Source of the DNA: Micromonospora olivasterospora
Lineage (GTDB): Bacteria > Actinomycetota > Actinomycetes > Mycobacteriales > Micromonosporaceae
NCBI RefSeq assembly: GCF_007830265.1
Contig: NZ_VLKE01000001.1
Location: 1,364,001 to 1,428,000 of the forward strand
DNA: 64,000 nucleotides
Reading direction: 5' to 3'
Both the position numbers and the translations under genes were made by a program. Below are positions 9,663 through 18,832 of this stretch, piece after piece. Each line of letters starts with the position of its first letter. Positions within the stretch are counted from its first letter, which is position 1. Below the pieces are notes generated by a model. That model was not told the DNA's origin, made no database searches, and worked only from the letters and a program-made list of their open reading frames with translations.

Positions 9663-10976
9663 ATGAAGCGTCGCCGGTTCGCGCCACGAGCCGGTACGCC
9701 AGGGCGCGCCGACAAGGAGGTCGCGGGGGCGCTCGACCGGTGCGTCACCCACCTGGTCAAGGCCGCGCGGGCGCTCGGCGCGGTGGAGGACCCGGACCGG
9801 GACACCGCGTGGGCCTGGCACGACCTGGCGATGGCCTACTCGTACCTCAGCTTCCACGGGTACGCGCTCGGCGCGATCGAGCGCGCCCGGCAGCTCGGGC
9901 TGGCGGCCGGCATCCCGGAGGAGACGTTCGCCGCCCCCGGGATCCGGCTGCGCAACGCCGCCGCCCTCGACCACACCGGCGACAGCGACGGCTGCCTGCG
10001 GGTGCTCCGGGACGTGGCCGCCGACCTGAGCCGGTTTCTGCGCGGCGGGCGGGCCGACCAGCTGCGCCCGAGCAGCCTCGCGGCGTACGGCTACGCGGCG
10101 GCACGGCGGGCCGCGCTGGGCGACCGGGTGGAGACGGGCACGGACGCCGACCCGTGCCGGCTGCTCAGACACGGCGCGGACAGCGCCCGGGCCCGGGACA
10201 TGCGCCAGCTCGGCCGGGTGTGCCTGGCCATCGCGGCCGGCAACCCGATCGAGGCCGTCACCCTGCTGGACGCCGCCCGGGTGTCCCACGAGACCCTCGG
10301 CGCGGCCGAGCCGGCCCGGCTGCGCAGCATCGCGTACGCCCGCGGCGGTGACCACGCGTCGGCGCACCGGGCCGACCGGCACGCGTTCCGGCTCGCCGCG
10401 CAGCGCAACGACCGGCTGCGGGACGTCTACATCGACGGCATCGCCGCCCGGATCGACCACGAGGAGATGCGCCGCGAGGCGGCCCGCTACGAGGGCGAGG
10501 CGCTCACCGATCCGCTGACCGGGTTGCCCAACCGCCGCCGGCTGGAGCGCTACATCGCGGCGGTCGTGGCCGCCGGGGAGCAGGTGGTGATCGGCGTCTG
10601 CGACCTGGACGGCTTCAAGGCGGTCAACACCCGGCACGGCCACCACTCCGGCGACCTGGTCCTCCAGCGCATCGCCGGGGTGATCAACCGGGTGATGCGC
10701 CGGGGCGACTTCGTGGCCCGCTACGGCGGCGACGAGTTCGTGGTGGTGCTCGCCGGCGCGGGCATGGCCGACGCGGCCGAGGTGGCCCGCCGGATCGAGG
10801 CGGCGGTACGCACCGAGGACTGGGAGTCCCTGGTGCCCGGCACCCCGGTCGGCGTGCCCATCGGCTTCGCCGAGGTCAACGCCACCGGCCCGGGGCCGCG
10901 CGACGCCCTCGGCGCGGCGTTCGAGGCCGCCGACCGGGAGATGCTGCGGGCGAAGACCCGCCCCCGCGCCTCCTGA
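9663..10976 (+). CDS. Diguanylate cyclase with helical-repeat N-terminus
   Basis: This 437-residue protein has an N-terminal part (about 20-255) of alanine/arginine-rich helices resembling TPR repeats, then a complete GGDEF domain. The entry motif is [10 protein letters not shown], the metal/GTP segment [10 protein letters not shown], and the active loop [13 protein letters not shown], so it should make cyclic di-GMP. No membrane segment is seen, so it is probably cytosolic, with the repeats as sensor or dimer platform. It lies on the opposite strand between prfA and prmC. The ATG at 9663 has no ribosome site and is nine bases from the divergent prmC start. Confidence 0.9.
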   Translation: MKRRRFAPRAGTPGRADKEVAGALDRCVTHLVKAARALGAVEDPDRDTAWAWHDLAMAYSYLSFHGYALGAIERARQLGLAAGIPEETFAAPGIRLRNAAALDHTGDSDGCLRVLRDVAADLSRFLRGGRADQLRPSSLAAYGYAAARRAALGDRVETGTDADPCRLLRHGADSARARDMRQLGRVCLAIAAGNPIEAVTLLDAARVSHETLGAAEPARLRSIAYARGGDHASAHRADRHAFRLAAQRNDRLRDVYIDGIAARIDHEEMRREAARYEGEALTDPLTGLPNRRRLERYIAAVVAAGEQVVIGVCDLDGFKAVNTRHGHHSGDLVLQRIAGVINRVMRRGDFVARYGGDEFVVVLAGAGMADAAEVARRIEAAVRTEDWESLVPGTPVGVPIGFAEVNATGPGPRDALGAAFEAADREMLRAKTRPRAS

Positions 10977-10982
10977 CCCGGG

Positions 10983-12071
10983 TCAGCGGCGGGTGAGTTC
11001 CGTGTCGCCCACGAGGCGGGCGGCGCGGTCGGCCTCGGCGAGGGCGTCCAGGACGCCGTCCAGCTCGCCGGCCAGCGCCAGGTCCAGGTTGTACGCCGTG
11101 TAGCCGATCCGGTGGTCGGTGATCCGGTTCTGCGGGAAGTTGTACGTGCGGATGCGCTCGGAGCGGTCGACCGTACGCACCTGCGCCTTGCGGGCGTCCG
11201 AGGCGGCGGCGTCGGCCTGCTCCTGGGCGGCGGCGAGCAGCCGGGCCCGCAGGATGCGCATCGCCTGCTCCCGGTTCTGCAGCTGGGACTTCTCGTTCTG
11301 GCAGGAGACCACGATGCCGGTCGGCAGGTGGGTGATCCGCACCGCCGAGTCGGTGGTGTTCACCGACTGCCCGCCCGGGCCGGACGAACGGAACACGTCG
11401 ATGCGCAGCTCGTTCGGGTCGATCGTGACGTCGACCTCCTCGGCCTCGGGCAGCACGAGCACGCCGGCGGCGCTGGTGTGGATACGGCCCTGCGACTCGG
11501 TGACCGGGACGCGCTGCACCCGGTGCACGCCGCCCTCCCACTTGAGCCGGGACCAGACCCCGTTGCCGCCCTCCGGCACGCCCTTGGTCTTGATCGCCAG
11601 CGAGACGTCCTTGACGCCGCCCAGGTCCGAGTCCTGCGCGTCGATGACCTCGGTGAGCCAGCCGCGCCGCTCGGCGTACCGGGTGTACATCCGCAGCAGG
11701 TCGCCGGCGAAGAGGGCGGACTCCTCGCCGCCCTCGCCGGCCTTGATCTCGACGATCACGTCCTTGGCGTCGTGCGGGTCGCGCGGGATCAGCAGCTCGG
11801 CGAGGCGTTCCTCCAGCGCCGGCAGGCTGGCGGCGATCGACTCGGCCTCGGCGGCGAAGGACGGGTCCTCGGCCGCCAGCTCCTTCGCCGCGGCCAGGTC
11901 GGCGCGAGCCTGCTCCAGCTCGGCCGCCGCCTTCTGCACGGGGACCAGCTCCGCGTACCGGCGGCCGACCCGGCGGGCCGTGCCCTGGTCGGCGTGGATG
12001 GCCGGGTCCGCGAGCCGCTTCTCCAGCTCGGCGTACTCGTCGAGAAGGGCGGCCAGGCGCTCGCTGCTCAT
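10983..12071 (-). CDS. prfA: Peptide chain release factor 1
   Basis: RF1 reads UAA and UAG. The 362-residue protein contains the universal GGQ peptidyl-hydrolysis motif ([16 protein letters not shown]) and an N-terminal helical domain beginning [13 protein letters not shown]. The start at 12071 has AAGGAG nine bases upstream. RpmE precedes it, as in many actinobacteria. PrmC, which methylates this GGQ, is 1.3 kb downstream but separated by an oppositely oriented cyclase gene. Confidence 0.97.
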   Translation of the reverse strand: MSSERLAALLDEYAELEKRLADPAIHADQGTARRVGRRYAELVPVQKAAAELEQARADLAAAKELAAEDPSFAAEAESIAASLPALEERLAELLIPRDPHDAKDVIVEIKAGEGGEESALFAGDLLRMYTRYAERRGWLTEVIDAQDSDLGGVKDVSLAIKTKGVPEGGNGVWSRLKWEGGVHRVQRVPVTESQGRIHTSAAGVLVLPEAEEVDVTIDPNELRIDVFRSSGPGGQSVNTTDSAVRITHLPTGIVVSCQNEKSQLQNREQAMRILRARLLAAAQEQADAAASDARKAQVRTVDRSERIRTYNFPQNRITDHRIGYTAYNLDLALAGELDGVLDALAEADRAARLVGDTELTRR

Positions 12072-12137
12072 GCTCGGGTGCTCCTTCGACGACGGGGGCG
12101 GCCGGCGACCGGCCGGAGAGAAGGGAAGCAATACGGA

Positions 12138-12176
12138 CGGCGCCCGCGCCCGGCACGAAACCGGACGCGGGCGCCG
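12138..12176 (-). terminator. Hairpin after rpmE
   Basis: CGGCGCCCGCG (12138-12148) pairs perfectly with CGCGGGCGCCG (12166-12176), and CCGG repeats extend the inner stem. It lies ten bases after the rpmE stop and ahead of prfA, so it probably ends or weakens the rpmE transcript. Confidence 0.55.
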
Positions 12177-12185
12177 AACACGCAG

Positions 12186-12410
12186 TTACTTGGCCTTCTT
12201 GGCCTGAACCTTGGCGTACTTCTGCTGGAACTTCGCGACCCGGCCCGCGGTGTCGAGGACGCGCTGCTTACCGGTGTAGAACGGGTGGCAGGCGCTGCAG
12301 GTCTCGACGTGGATCGAGCCGCCCTTGGCGGTGCTGCGGGTCGTGAAGGAGTTGCCGCAGGAGCAGGTGACCTCGGTGGTCACGTACTCCGGGTGGATGT
12401 TGGCTTTCAT
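12186..12410 (-). CDS. rpmE: 50S ribosomal protein L31
   Basis: This is a 74-residue ribosomal protein of the large-subunit periphery. It is the zinc-binding type: four cysteines are present in CSCGNSF and CSACHPFY. In actinobacteria this form is commonly replaced by a zinc-free paralogue under Zur control when zinc is low. The ATG at 12410 begins [10 protein letters not shown] and has a GAGG site upstream; the open frame further upstream is not conserved. Confidence 0.97.
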   Translation of the reverse strand: MKANIHPEYVTTEVTCSCGNSFTTRSTAKGGSIHVETCSACHPFYTGKQRVLDTAGRVAKFQQKYAKVQAKKAK

Positions 12411-12652
12411 GTCGCCTCGGTCCTCTCGTCGGTGGTCGCCGGGTCGCCGTACGCCGGCCGCGCGGGATGCGCGCCGGGCTCGGGCGTGAACCGGAACCAG
12501 TGGCCGATTGACCAGTGTGCCATGGGCGTGAGCCGACCCGGTAGGCGGGCCGCACAGCGGGTCCGGCCTCGTCAACGCACCCGCGCCCCTGAGCATTCCC
12601 GCCCGGCCGGGGGCACATTCCTCCGCCGCCCGTGGCCGGACGCGCCCCGGCG

Positions 12653-12658
12653 TACCGT
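12653..12658 (+). promoter_or_regulatory. -10 box for a leaderless transcript
   Basis: TACCGT occupies exactly -12 to -7 relative to the GTG at 12665 if transcription begins on that G. No ribosome site precedes the GTG, so a leaderless message is likely. The rest of the 254-base gap back to rpmE shows nothing else recognisable. Confidence 0.45.
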
Positions 12659-12664
12659 GGTCTG

Positions 12665-13600
12665 GTGTCCGGTTCGCCCGAGAAACCGGCCGCGACGCGG
12701 CGGCCGCCCCGGCTGATCGCCACCCGGGGGCTGCCCGCCTCGGGCAAGACCACCTTCGCCCGCACCCTCCAGCCCTCGGTGGTCCGGGTGAACCGGGACG
12801 ACCTGCGCCGCATGCTGCACGGCGAGCGGCTGTTCACCCAGTGGGCGGAGGCCCAGGTCACCCGGGCGCAACGGGCGCAGGTGGAGGCGCTGCTGCGGGG
12901 CCGGGTCAGCGTGTGCGTGGACGACACCAACCTGCGCGCCCGGACGCTGCGGGACTGGGCGCGGCTGGCCGCCGACTGCGGGGCCGGCTTCGAGGTGCAC
13001 GACTTCACCGACGTACCCCTGGACGAGTGCCTGCGCCGGGACGCCGCGCGGCCGGAGGCCGACCGGGTGGGCGAGGAGGCGATCCGGCGGCTGCACCACC
13101 GCTACCTGGCCGACCGGCCGCTGCCGCTGCCGGTGCCGGAGGTCGCCCCCGGCGGCCCGGCCCGGGTGCACGACGCGCGGGGCGGGCCGCCGGAGATCGT
13201 CCTGGTGGACATCGACGGCACCGTGGCGCTGAACGTCTCCCGCAGCCCGTACGACATGACCCGGGTGGGTGAGGACGTGCCGAACGATGCGGTGATCGCG
13301 GCGGTCCGGGCGATGCACGCCGCCGGGTACGGGGTGGTGTTCTGCTCCGGCCGGGACGCCTCGGCCCGGGCCGACACCGTGGCCTGGCTCGCCCGGCACG
13401 TCCGGGTGCCCTACCTGGCCCTGCACCTGCGCGCGATCGGCGACTCCCGCAAGGACGCCGTCGTCAAGCGCGAGATCTACGAACGGGAGATCCGGCCCCG
13501 CTACCGGGTGGCCGGGGTCTTCGACGACCGGATGCAGGTGGTCCGGATGTGGCGCGCCCTCGGCCTGACGGTCTTCCAGGTGGCCGAGGGCGACTTCTGA
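12665..13600 (+). CDS. Bifunctional polynucleotide kinase/phosphatase-like protein (AAA kinase + HAD)
   Basis: This 311-residue protein has an N-terminal P-loop kinase domain ([11 protein letters not shown], about 20-30; [14 protein letters not shown] downstream) and a C-terminal HAD phosphatase domain (DIDGTVALN near residue 180; [12 protein letters not shown]; final [11 protein letters not shown]). The same order occurs in T4 polynucleotide kinase, which heals RNA or DNA ends by adding 5' phosphate and removing 3' phosphate. No ligase or 2'-phosphotransferase partner is adjacent, so an end-repair role is inference. The GTG at 12665 was chosen for its promoter geometry. Confidence 0.82.
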   Translation: MSGSPEKPAATRRPPRLIATRGLPASGKTTFARTLQPSVVRVNRDDLRRMLHGERLFTQWAEAQVTRAQRAQVEALLRGRVSVCVDDTNLRARTLRDWARLAADCGAGFEVHDFTDVPLDECLRRDAARPEADRVGEEAIRRLHHRYLADRPLPLPVPEVAPGGPARVHDARGGPPEIVLVDIDGTVALNVSRSPYDMTRVGEDVPNDAVIAAVRAMHAAGYGVVFCSGRDASARADTVAWLARHVRVPYLALHLRAIGDSRKDAVVKREIYEREIRPRYRVAGVFDDRMQVVRMWRALGLTVFQVAEGDF

Positions 13601-13634
13601 GCAGGGCCCCCTGTCGCGCCAGGGTGCCCTGCTC
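13599..13634. terminator. Bidirectional hairpin between convergent genes
   Basis: GAGCAGGGC (13599-13607) pairs with GCCCTGCTC (13626-13634), and an inner CCCT/AGGG extends the stem. It overlaps the stop of the kinase gene and lies just after the glycosidase remnant on the other strand. Confidence 0.5.
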
Positions 13635-13639
13635 AGGTC

Positions 13640-14767
13640 TCAGGCGGCCGGGGCCGCCGCGGCCTCGGTGAGGGCGACGGTGGCCTCGGCGCGTTCGCCG
13701 TTGACCGCCACCGCCAGCACGACCGTGGCGCCGGGGCGCAGGGCGGTCAGCTCGCCGGTCGCCGGGTCGAAGCCGGCGACGTGCCAGGGGCCAGCAGCGT
13801 GGACGAGCCGCCGCCGTCGAGGTTCAGCGCGTTCCAGGCCCCGAGTTCGGCCATCATCCGGCCGGCCTCAATCTGGGTCACGCCCCGGCTGTCCGCCTGC
13901 CGACCGTCCACGGTGAGCATGATCATCCGCCGGCCGTCGGCGGAGAAGCCGACCGCGGTGCGCGGCGCGAGGCTCGCGTCGGCGATGCTCTGCACCACCC
14001 CGTCGCGGACCAGCACGCTGCCGCCGCCGACCGCCGCGCGCAGGCCGCCGCCGTCCGACGGCTTCGGCCGCCAGGTCACGTCGACCGGGTCTCCCGGCCG
14101 CAGCCCGGCGAGCGCGTCCGCCCCGGCGTCCCGGCCCAGCAGGATGGTCGTGCCGGCGGCGATCGGCCCGCTGCCGGCCGCCCGGGTCACGCGGTCCACC
14201 CGGCCGCCGACCACGGCGACCTCGGTGACGCGGGCCGCGCCGGCCACCGCCCGCTCCCGGGCGTACGTCCCCCAGAGCGCGGTGAAAACGCCGACGCCGC
14301 CCGCCTGGATCATGTTGTTGAACTGGGTGAGGGTGACGGGACCCGTGGGCAGGGTGGCGGTGCCGTCGAAGTGCACCTGGATCACCCGGCCCAGCCCCTC
14401 GGCGTCGATCGCGACGGCGTTGGTGTGCCCGGCCACCGGCGACTGGACCAGTTCACCGGCGCGGACGCCGATCCCCTGCGCCGCGCCGGAGTTGTTGATG
14501 TCGAAGAAGTCGCCGTTGACCGCGGCGACGGCCCGGGAGCGGTCCACCGCGCCGCGCAACGGCTCGGCCTTCGTCACCGCACCCGAGTTGACGTAGTCCA
14601 CGGTCACCCCGCCGGCGAGGTCGGCGGTCAGCGCGTCGGCGCGCAGCCAGCCGTCGGCGTCGTACCGGTCGAGGGCCGGCCGTCGCCGGCACGGGGCCGG
14701 CCATGGTGAGCAGCGGCGTCAGCAGCAGGACGCCGGCGAGGTGGGCAGATCGTCTGCGGGTGCGCAT
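13640..14767 (-). pseudogene. Decayed phosphodiester glycosidase-family secreted protein
   Basis: Three pieces lie in different frames. Codons from 14767 give a signal peptide (MRTRRRSAHLAGVLLLTPLL). Near 14670 the frame shifts, and homology resumes with DRYDADGWLRADALTAD. The main body (NAGPA/phosphodiester glycosidase domain, ending NLDGGGSSTLLA) then stops near 13790 in frame, while the next frame continues with HVAGFDPATGELTALRPG to the stop at 13640. Family members usually carry extra sequence at both junctions, so small deletions probably caused both shifts. Function is lost unless the assembly is wrong here. Confidence 0.75.
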
Positions 14768-14920
14768 GGACGACAGTCAACCGGACGGTGAATAGAAGTT
14801 TCAATAGGCGACGCATTAACCGAAGGAAAATTCCAAAGGACCGGGCGCGAGGTCGCCGCGTCGGGCGGCGTCCGCGCCGGGACAGCGCCGGGTGGGTCCG
14901 CCCGGATCACCGGGACGACG

Positions 14921-14950
14921 AAGGGCACGGCCGCGAACGGCCGTGCCCTT
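14921..14950 (-). terminator. Hairpin after rho
   Basis: AAGGGCACGGCCG (14921-14933) and CGGCCGTGCCCTT (14938-14950) form a perfect 13-base stem with a CGAA tetraloop, 18 bases past the rho stop. The remaining bases back to 14768 show nothing recognisable. Confidence 0.7.
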
Positions 14951-14968
14951 CCGGTCGATCCCGCCGGG

Positions 14969-17137
14969 TCACTCCCCCGGCGTGGACTTCGCGATCTGCA
15001 TCAGGAACTCGATGTTGGTGCGGGACTGCTTGAGCCGGTCCAGCAGCAGGTCCAGCGCCGCCTGCGAGTCCAGCGAGTGCAGGACCTTCCGGAGCTTGTG
15101 CACGATCGCCAGCTCCTCCGGCGCGAGCAGGACCTCCTCCTTGCGCGTGCCGGAGGGGTTGATGTCGATCGCCGGGAAGACCCGCTTGTCGGCGATCTTC
15201 CGGTCCAGCTTCAGCTCGGCGTTGCCGGTGCCCTTGAACTCCTCGAAGATGACCGTGTCCGCCATGGATCCGGTCTCCACCAGCGCGGTGGCGAGGATGG
15301 TCAGCGAGCCGCCGTTCTCGATGTTGCGCGCCGCGCCCAGGAAGCGCTTCGGCGGGTAGAGCGCGGTGGAGTCGATACCACCCGACATGATCCGGCCGGA
15401 GGCCGGCGCCGCCAGGTTGTACGACCGACCGAGCCGGGTCACGGAGTCGAGCAGCACGACCACGTCGTGCCCCAGCTCGACCAGCCGCTTCGCCCGCTCG
15501 ATCGCCAGCTCCGCCACCGTCGTGTGGTCCTGCGGCGGACGGTCGAACGTGGCCGCGATGACCTCGCCCTTCACCGACCGCTGCATGTCGGTGACCTCTT
15601 CCGGCCGCTCGTCCACCAGCACCACCATCAGGTGGCACTCCGGGTTGTTTCGGGTGATCGCGTTGGCCAGCGCCTGGAGCACCATCGTCTTGCCGGCCTT
15701 CGGCGGCGACACGATCAGCGCCCGCTGGCCCTTGCCGATCGGCATGACCAGGTCGATCACCCGGGTGGTCAGGATGTGCGGCTCGGTCTCCAGCCGCAGC
15801 CGCTCCTGCGGGTACAGCGGAGTGAGCTTGTAGAACTCCGGCCGGCGCCGCGCCTCCTCCGGCTCCATGCCGTTGATGGTGTCCAGCCGGACCAGCGGGT
15901 TGTACTTGTCCCGCCGCTGCTCGCCCTCGCGGGCCGCGCGCACCCCGCCGGTGATCGCGTCACCGCGGCGCAGGCCGTACTTCTTGATCTGGGACATCGA
16001 CACGTAGACGTCGTTCGGGCCGGCCAGGTAGCCGGTGGTCCGGACGAACGCGTAGTTGTCGAGCACGTCGATGATGCCGGCCACGGGGACGAGGACGTCG
16101 TCCTCGCCGACCTGCGGCTCCCGGGTACCCTCGCCGCCCTCGGCGCGCTCGCCCCGACCGCGACGGCGGTCCCGGAACCGGCTGCGCCGGCCACGCCGGC
16201 CGGCGCCCTCGCCGTCCTCGTCGCCGTCGTTGTCGCGCTCGGCGCGCTGGCCACGGTCGTTGCGGTCACCGCGCTCGGCCCGGTCACCGCGCTCGGCCCG
16301 CTCAGTCCGGTCCCCGCGCTCGGTCCGGTCGCCGCGCTCGGCCCGCTCGGTCCGCTCACCGCGCTCGACCCGGTCGCCGCGTTCGGCCCGCTCACCGCGC
16401 TCGGTCCGGTCGCCGCGCTCGGCCCGCTCGGTCCGCTCACCGCGCTCGACCCGGTCGCCGCGTTCGGCCCGCTCACCGCGCTCGGTCCGGTCGCCGCGCT
16501 CGGTCCGCTCGGCCCGGTCGCCGCGCTCGGCCCGGTCGCCGCGCTCGGCCCGGTCGCCGCGCTCGGCCCGGTCGCCGCGCTCGGCCCGCTCGGCCTGGTC
16601 CCGGCCGCTTCGGCCCTCGCCACGCTCCCGGCGGCCCTCGCCGCGCTCGGCCCGCTCCGCCCGCTCCGCCCGCTCGGCGGGCTCGATCGCGGGTGCGGTC
16701 TCCTCGACGCGGGTCTCGGCCGGCCGGGTCTCAGCCGCGGCAGCCCGGGTCTCAGCCGCGGCGGCGGCCCGGCTGCGCCGGGTCCGGGTCCGACCCTCGG
16801 TCGGGGCGGCGGCCGGCTCCGCAGGACGCTCGGCGCCCGACGGGGCGACCTCCGCGCGCACCTCCTCACGGGCGGCAGCGGCCGCGGCCGCGACGTCGGC
16901 CCGCGGTCGAGGGGTACCGGCGGCGGCGCCGCCCTGCCGCTCGGAGATCGCGCTGATCAGCTCGCCCTTGCGCATGCGAGCCGTACCGGAGATGCCGAGC
17001 GACGCGGCCAGGCTCTGGAGCTCTGGCAGCAGCATCGCCGACAGGCCGGTGCCGCTACGCCGACGGCGGGCGGGGGCGGCGGTGGCTTCGCCAGCGACGT
17101 TGGAAACATCCGACGTCACGTCGGTGGTGTCGCTCAA
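14969..17137 (-). CDS. rho: Transcription termination factor Rho with long N-terminal insert
   Basis: Rho is the hexameric RNA helicase that ends untranslated transcripts. The 722-residue protein has an N-terminal Rho_N helical domain ([18 protein letters not shown]), then about 250 residues of Arg/Glu/Gly/Asp-rich low-complexity sequence (ERGDR, ERTE and ERGER repeats, about 16240-16680), then the RNA-binding domain and ATPase (Walker [32 protein letters not shown]). Such inserts are known in actinobacterial Rho and bind RNA. The TTG start at 17137 has GGAAGG upstream and begins [10 protein letters not shown]; a GTG at 17245 is a poorer alternative. Confidence 0.95.
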   Translation of the reverse strand: MSDTTDVTSDVSNVAGEATAAPARRRRSGTGLSAMLLPELQSLAASLGISGTARMRKGELISAISERQGGAAAGTPRPRADVAAAAAAAREEVRAEVAPSGAERPAEPAAAPTEGRTRTRRSRAAAAAETRAAAAETRPAETRVEETAPAIEPAERAERAERAERGEGRRERGEGRSGRDQAERAERGDRAERGDRAERGDRAERGDRAERTERGDRTERGERAERGDRVERGERTERAERGDRTERGERAERGDRVERGERTERAERGDRTERGDRTERAERGDRAERGDRNDRGQRAERDNDGDEDGEGAGRRGRRSRFRDRRRGRGERAEGGEGTREPQVGEDDVLVPVAGIIDVLDNYAFVRTTGYLAGPNDVYVSMSQIKKYGLRRGDAITGGVRAAREGEQRRDKYNPLVRLDTINGMEPEEARRRPEFYKLTPLYPQERLRLETEPHILTTRVIDLVMPIGKGQRALIVSPPKAGKTMVLQALANAITRNNPECHLMVVLVDERPEEVTDMQRSVKGEVIAATFDRPPQDHTTVAELAIERAKRLVELGHDVVVLLDSVTRLGRSYNLAAPASGRIMSGGIDSTALYPPKRFLGAARNIENGGSLTILATALVETGSMADTVIFEEFKGTGNAELKLDRKIADKRVFPAIDINPSGTRKEEVLLAPEELAIVHKLRKVLHSLDSQAALDLLLDRLKQSRTNIEFLMQIAKSTPGE
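16262..16640 (-). repeat. Tandem coding repeats in the rho insert
   Basis: Units of 9-18 bases encoding [15 protein letters not shown] peptides are repeated many times. A block of about 27 codons ([20 protein letters not shown] followed by GERTERA) occurs twice in succession, showing recent in-frame duplication. Confidence 0.75.
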
Positions 17138-17433
17138 TGGATTCCTTCCCTCGATAGGCCGGGACTGCCCGGAGTCGACGAAGCGGGTGGCCGGGCGGCC
17201 TCGGTGCACCCGCCTCGCATGACGCGTCGCGGGAGTCTGTGACACAGCAGCCGGTCGGTCTCCCGACTCACCAACATCGGTGAGCAGGTCTCGCCGTCTG
17301 CGGCGACCTGTGGAAACTGCGGTGCGGCGTGAGCCTTAGGCAGGGGTGACGGGCTGACCGCCGAGAGCTTCGGGGGTGCGCCGACCCGCAGGCAGATCGC
17401 GTGCTTCGCGGCTGTGCTAGGTCTAGAGCGTAA
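17138..17433 (-). other. Intergenic region between thrB and rho (rho leader)
   Basis: These 296 bases hold no gene. Between about 17414 and 17450 the minus strand is relatively AT-rich (TTGATTACGCTCTAGACC then TAGCAC), and this is the most likely place for a rho promoter. It would give a long untranslated leader of about 270 bases, as for other rho genes that regulate themselves. No clear 17-base-spaced promoter pair is visible. Confidence 0.35.
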
Positions 17434-18378
17434 TCAACTCTTCCGACCTGCGGCAACAGGGTCCCGCTCGGCGTGTCCAAGTCTACCCCTGGCGACCCGC
17501 GCTCCGTGCACGTCTATACCCAACCGCCAGGTCTGCCAACCTGTTCCCGGCGAGAAGCCTTCCGGCGGCTCGGTCAGCGCCAGCACCGTCGGGCCCGCCC
17601 CGCTGACCACAGCCGCCACACCGGCCGCACGCAACGCATCGACCAGCGCCGCGGTCTCCGGCATGCCGGCGGCGCGGTAGCCCTGGTGCAGCCGGTCGAC
17701 CGTCGCCGGCAGCAGCAGCGCCGGCTCGGCGGTGAGGGCGTGCACCAGCAGCGCGGCCCGGCCGGCGGTCAGCGCGGCGTCGCCGTGCGGGACGGTGGCG
17801 GGCAGCGCGGCCCGGGCGGCCGACGTCAGGCCGCGCTGCTCGGGCACGAAGACCGTCGGCCGTACCGCCTCGGCGACGGTCAGCGAGACCGCCCGGGCTC
17901 CCGGCGGCTCCGTCCAGGCGACGGTGAAGCCACCGAGCAGGCAGGGCGCGACGTTGTCGGGGTGACCCTCGATCTCGGCCGCCAGCCGCAGCGCCGCCGC
18001 ATCGTCGAGCCGGGTCGCCCCGTCGGCGACCAGAGCCCGGGCCAACTGGACGCCGGCGACGATCGCGGCGGAGGACGAGCCCAGCCCCCGGGCCTGCGGG
18101 ATCCGGTTGACGCACTCCACGGCGAAGCCCGGCGGCTGAGCGCCGAGCGCCTCGAACGTGGCCCGCATGGCGCGGGCGACCAGGTGCCGCTCGTCGTCGG
18201 GCAACTCCCCCGCACCCTGCCCGGTCACCGTCACCCGGACGCCGTCGGGCACCACCTCACCCGCCACGTCGTCGTAGAGGCCGAGCGCCAGGCCCAGCGC
18301 GTCGAAGCCCGGCCCGAGGTTCGCGCTCGTGGCGGGAACCCGGACCCGCACCGGCCCGGATACGAATGTCGTCGGCAC
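17434..18378 (-). CDS. thrB: Homoserine kinase
   Basis: This 314-residue GHMP kinase phosphorylates homoserine for threonine synthesis. Family motifs are present in order: VPATSANLGPGFDALG near the N-terminus, the ATP-binding PQARGLGSSSAAIVAG, and the C-terminal AVVSGAGPTVLAL. The remaining steps, hom and thrC, lie 6.5-9 kb upstream on the same strand, separated by unrelated transport and deacetylase genes, so thrB must have its own promoter here. Confidence 0.96.
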   Translation of the reverse strand: MPTTFVSGPVRVRVPATSANLGPGFDALGLALGLYDDVAGEVVPDGVRVTVTGQGAGELPDDERHLVARAMRATFEALGAQPPGFAVECVNRIPQARGLGSSSAAIVAGVQLARALVADGATRLDDAAALRLAAEIEGHPDNVAPCLLGGFTVAWTEPPGARAVSLTVAEAVRPTVFVPEQRGLTSAARAALPATVPHGDAALTAGRAALLVHALTAEPALLLPATVDRLHQGYRAAGMPETAALVDALRAAGVAAVVSGAGPTVLALTEPPEGFSPGTGWQTWRLGIDVHGARVARGRLGHAERDPVAAGRKS

Positions 18379-18481
18379 CGGCTCATGCTAAGCGGCCGGG
18401 CCGACACGGAGGGCCTTCGCCCGGTCGGTGGGATCTGATCATCTCGGCTAACCTGACCTTATCGATCATGGGGAGGGTGTC

Positions 18482-18832
18482 GTGGAGATCCTGAACAACC
18501 CGTTCGTGCAGGCGTCCCTGCGGCTGCCCACCCTGCTGGTGCTGGTGGTCGGGCTCGCGATGGCCCTGGTCGCGCGGAAGCGGCTGCCCGGCCGGTGCAT
18601 GGCGTTGCTGGTCGGCGGGTTGCTGGCGCTCTTCCTCCAGCTCCTGGTCGACCTGGCCGCGGTGTTCGCCCTGCCCCAGCTCTACCGAAGCGGCGCCCTG
18701 TCGTTCTCCGCGCTCACCGGCGTCGCCACGGCGGTCGGCCTGGCGACCTCCGTGCTCCTCTCGGTCGGGCTGGCCCTGCTGATCGCCGCCGCGCTCGCCG
18801 GCCGCCACCCGACGCCGCCCCCCTCCCGCTGA
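18482..18832 (+). CDS. Small three-helix membrane protein of unknown function
   Basis: This 116-residue hydrophobic protein has three predicted helices (about 15-32, 43-65 and 84-108) and no catalytic motif, ending RHPTPPPSR. The GTG at 18482 follows a strong GGGGAGGG ribosome site. It is convergent with the MFS gene, whose extended reading frame overlaps its last 119 bases on the opposite strand. I do not recognise the family. Confidence 0.65.
   Translation: MEILNNPFVQASLRLPTLLVLVVGLAMALVARKRLPGRCMALLVGGLLALFLQLLVDLAAVFALPQLYRSGALSFSALTGVATAVGLATSVLLSVGLALLIAAALAGRHPTPPPSR

Noticed and set aside
15077..17242. Long plus-strand frame opposite rho with [11 protein letters not shown] repeats
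   Set aside because: It mirrors the repetitive rho insert and the ATPase domain on the other strand; rho itself is unambiguous.
17414..17450. A sigma-70-type promoter with exact spacing for rho
   Set aside because: TTGATT and TAGCAC are present but only 12 bases apart, so no firm promoter is called.
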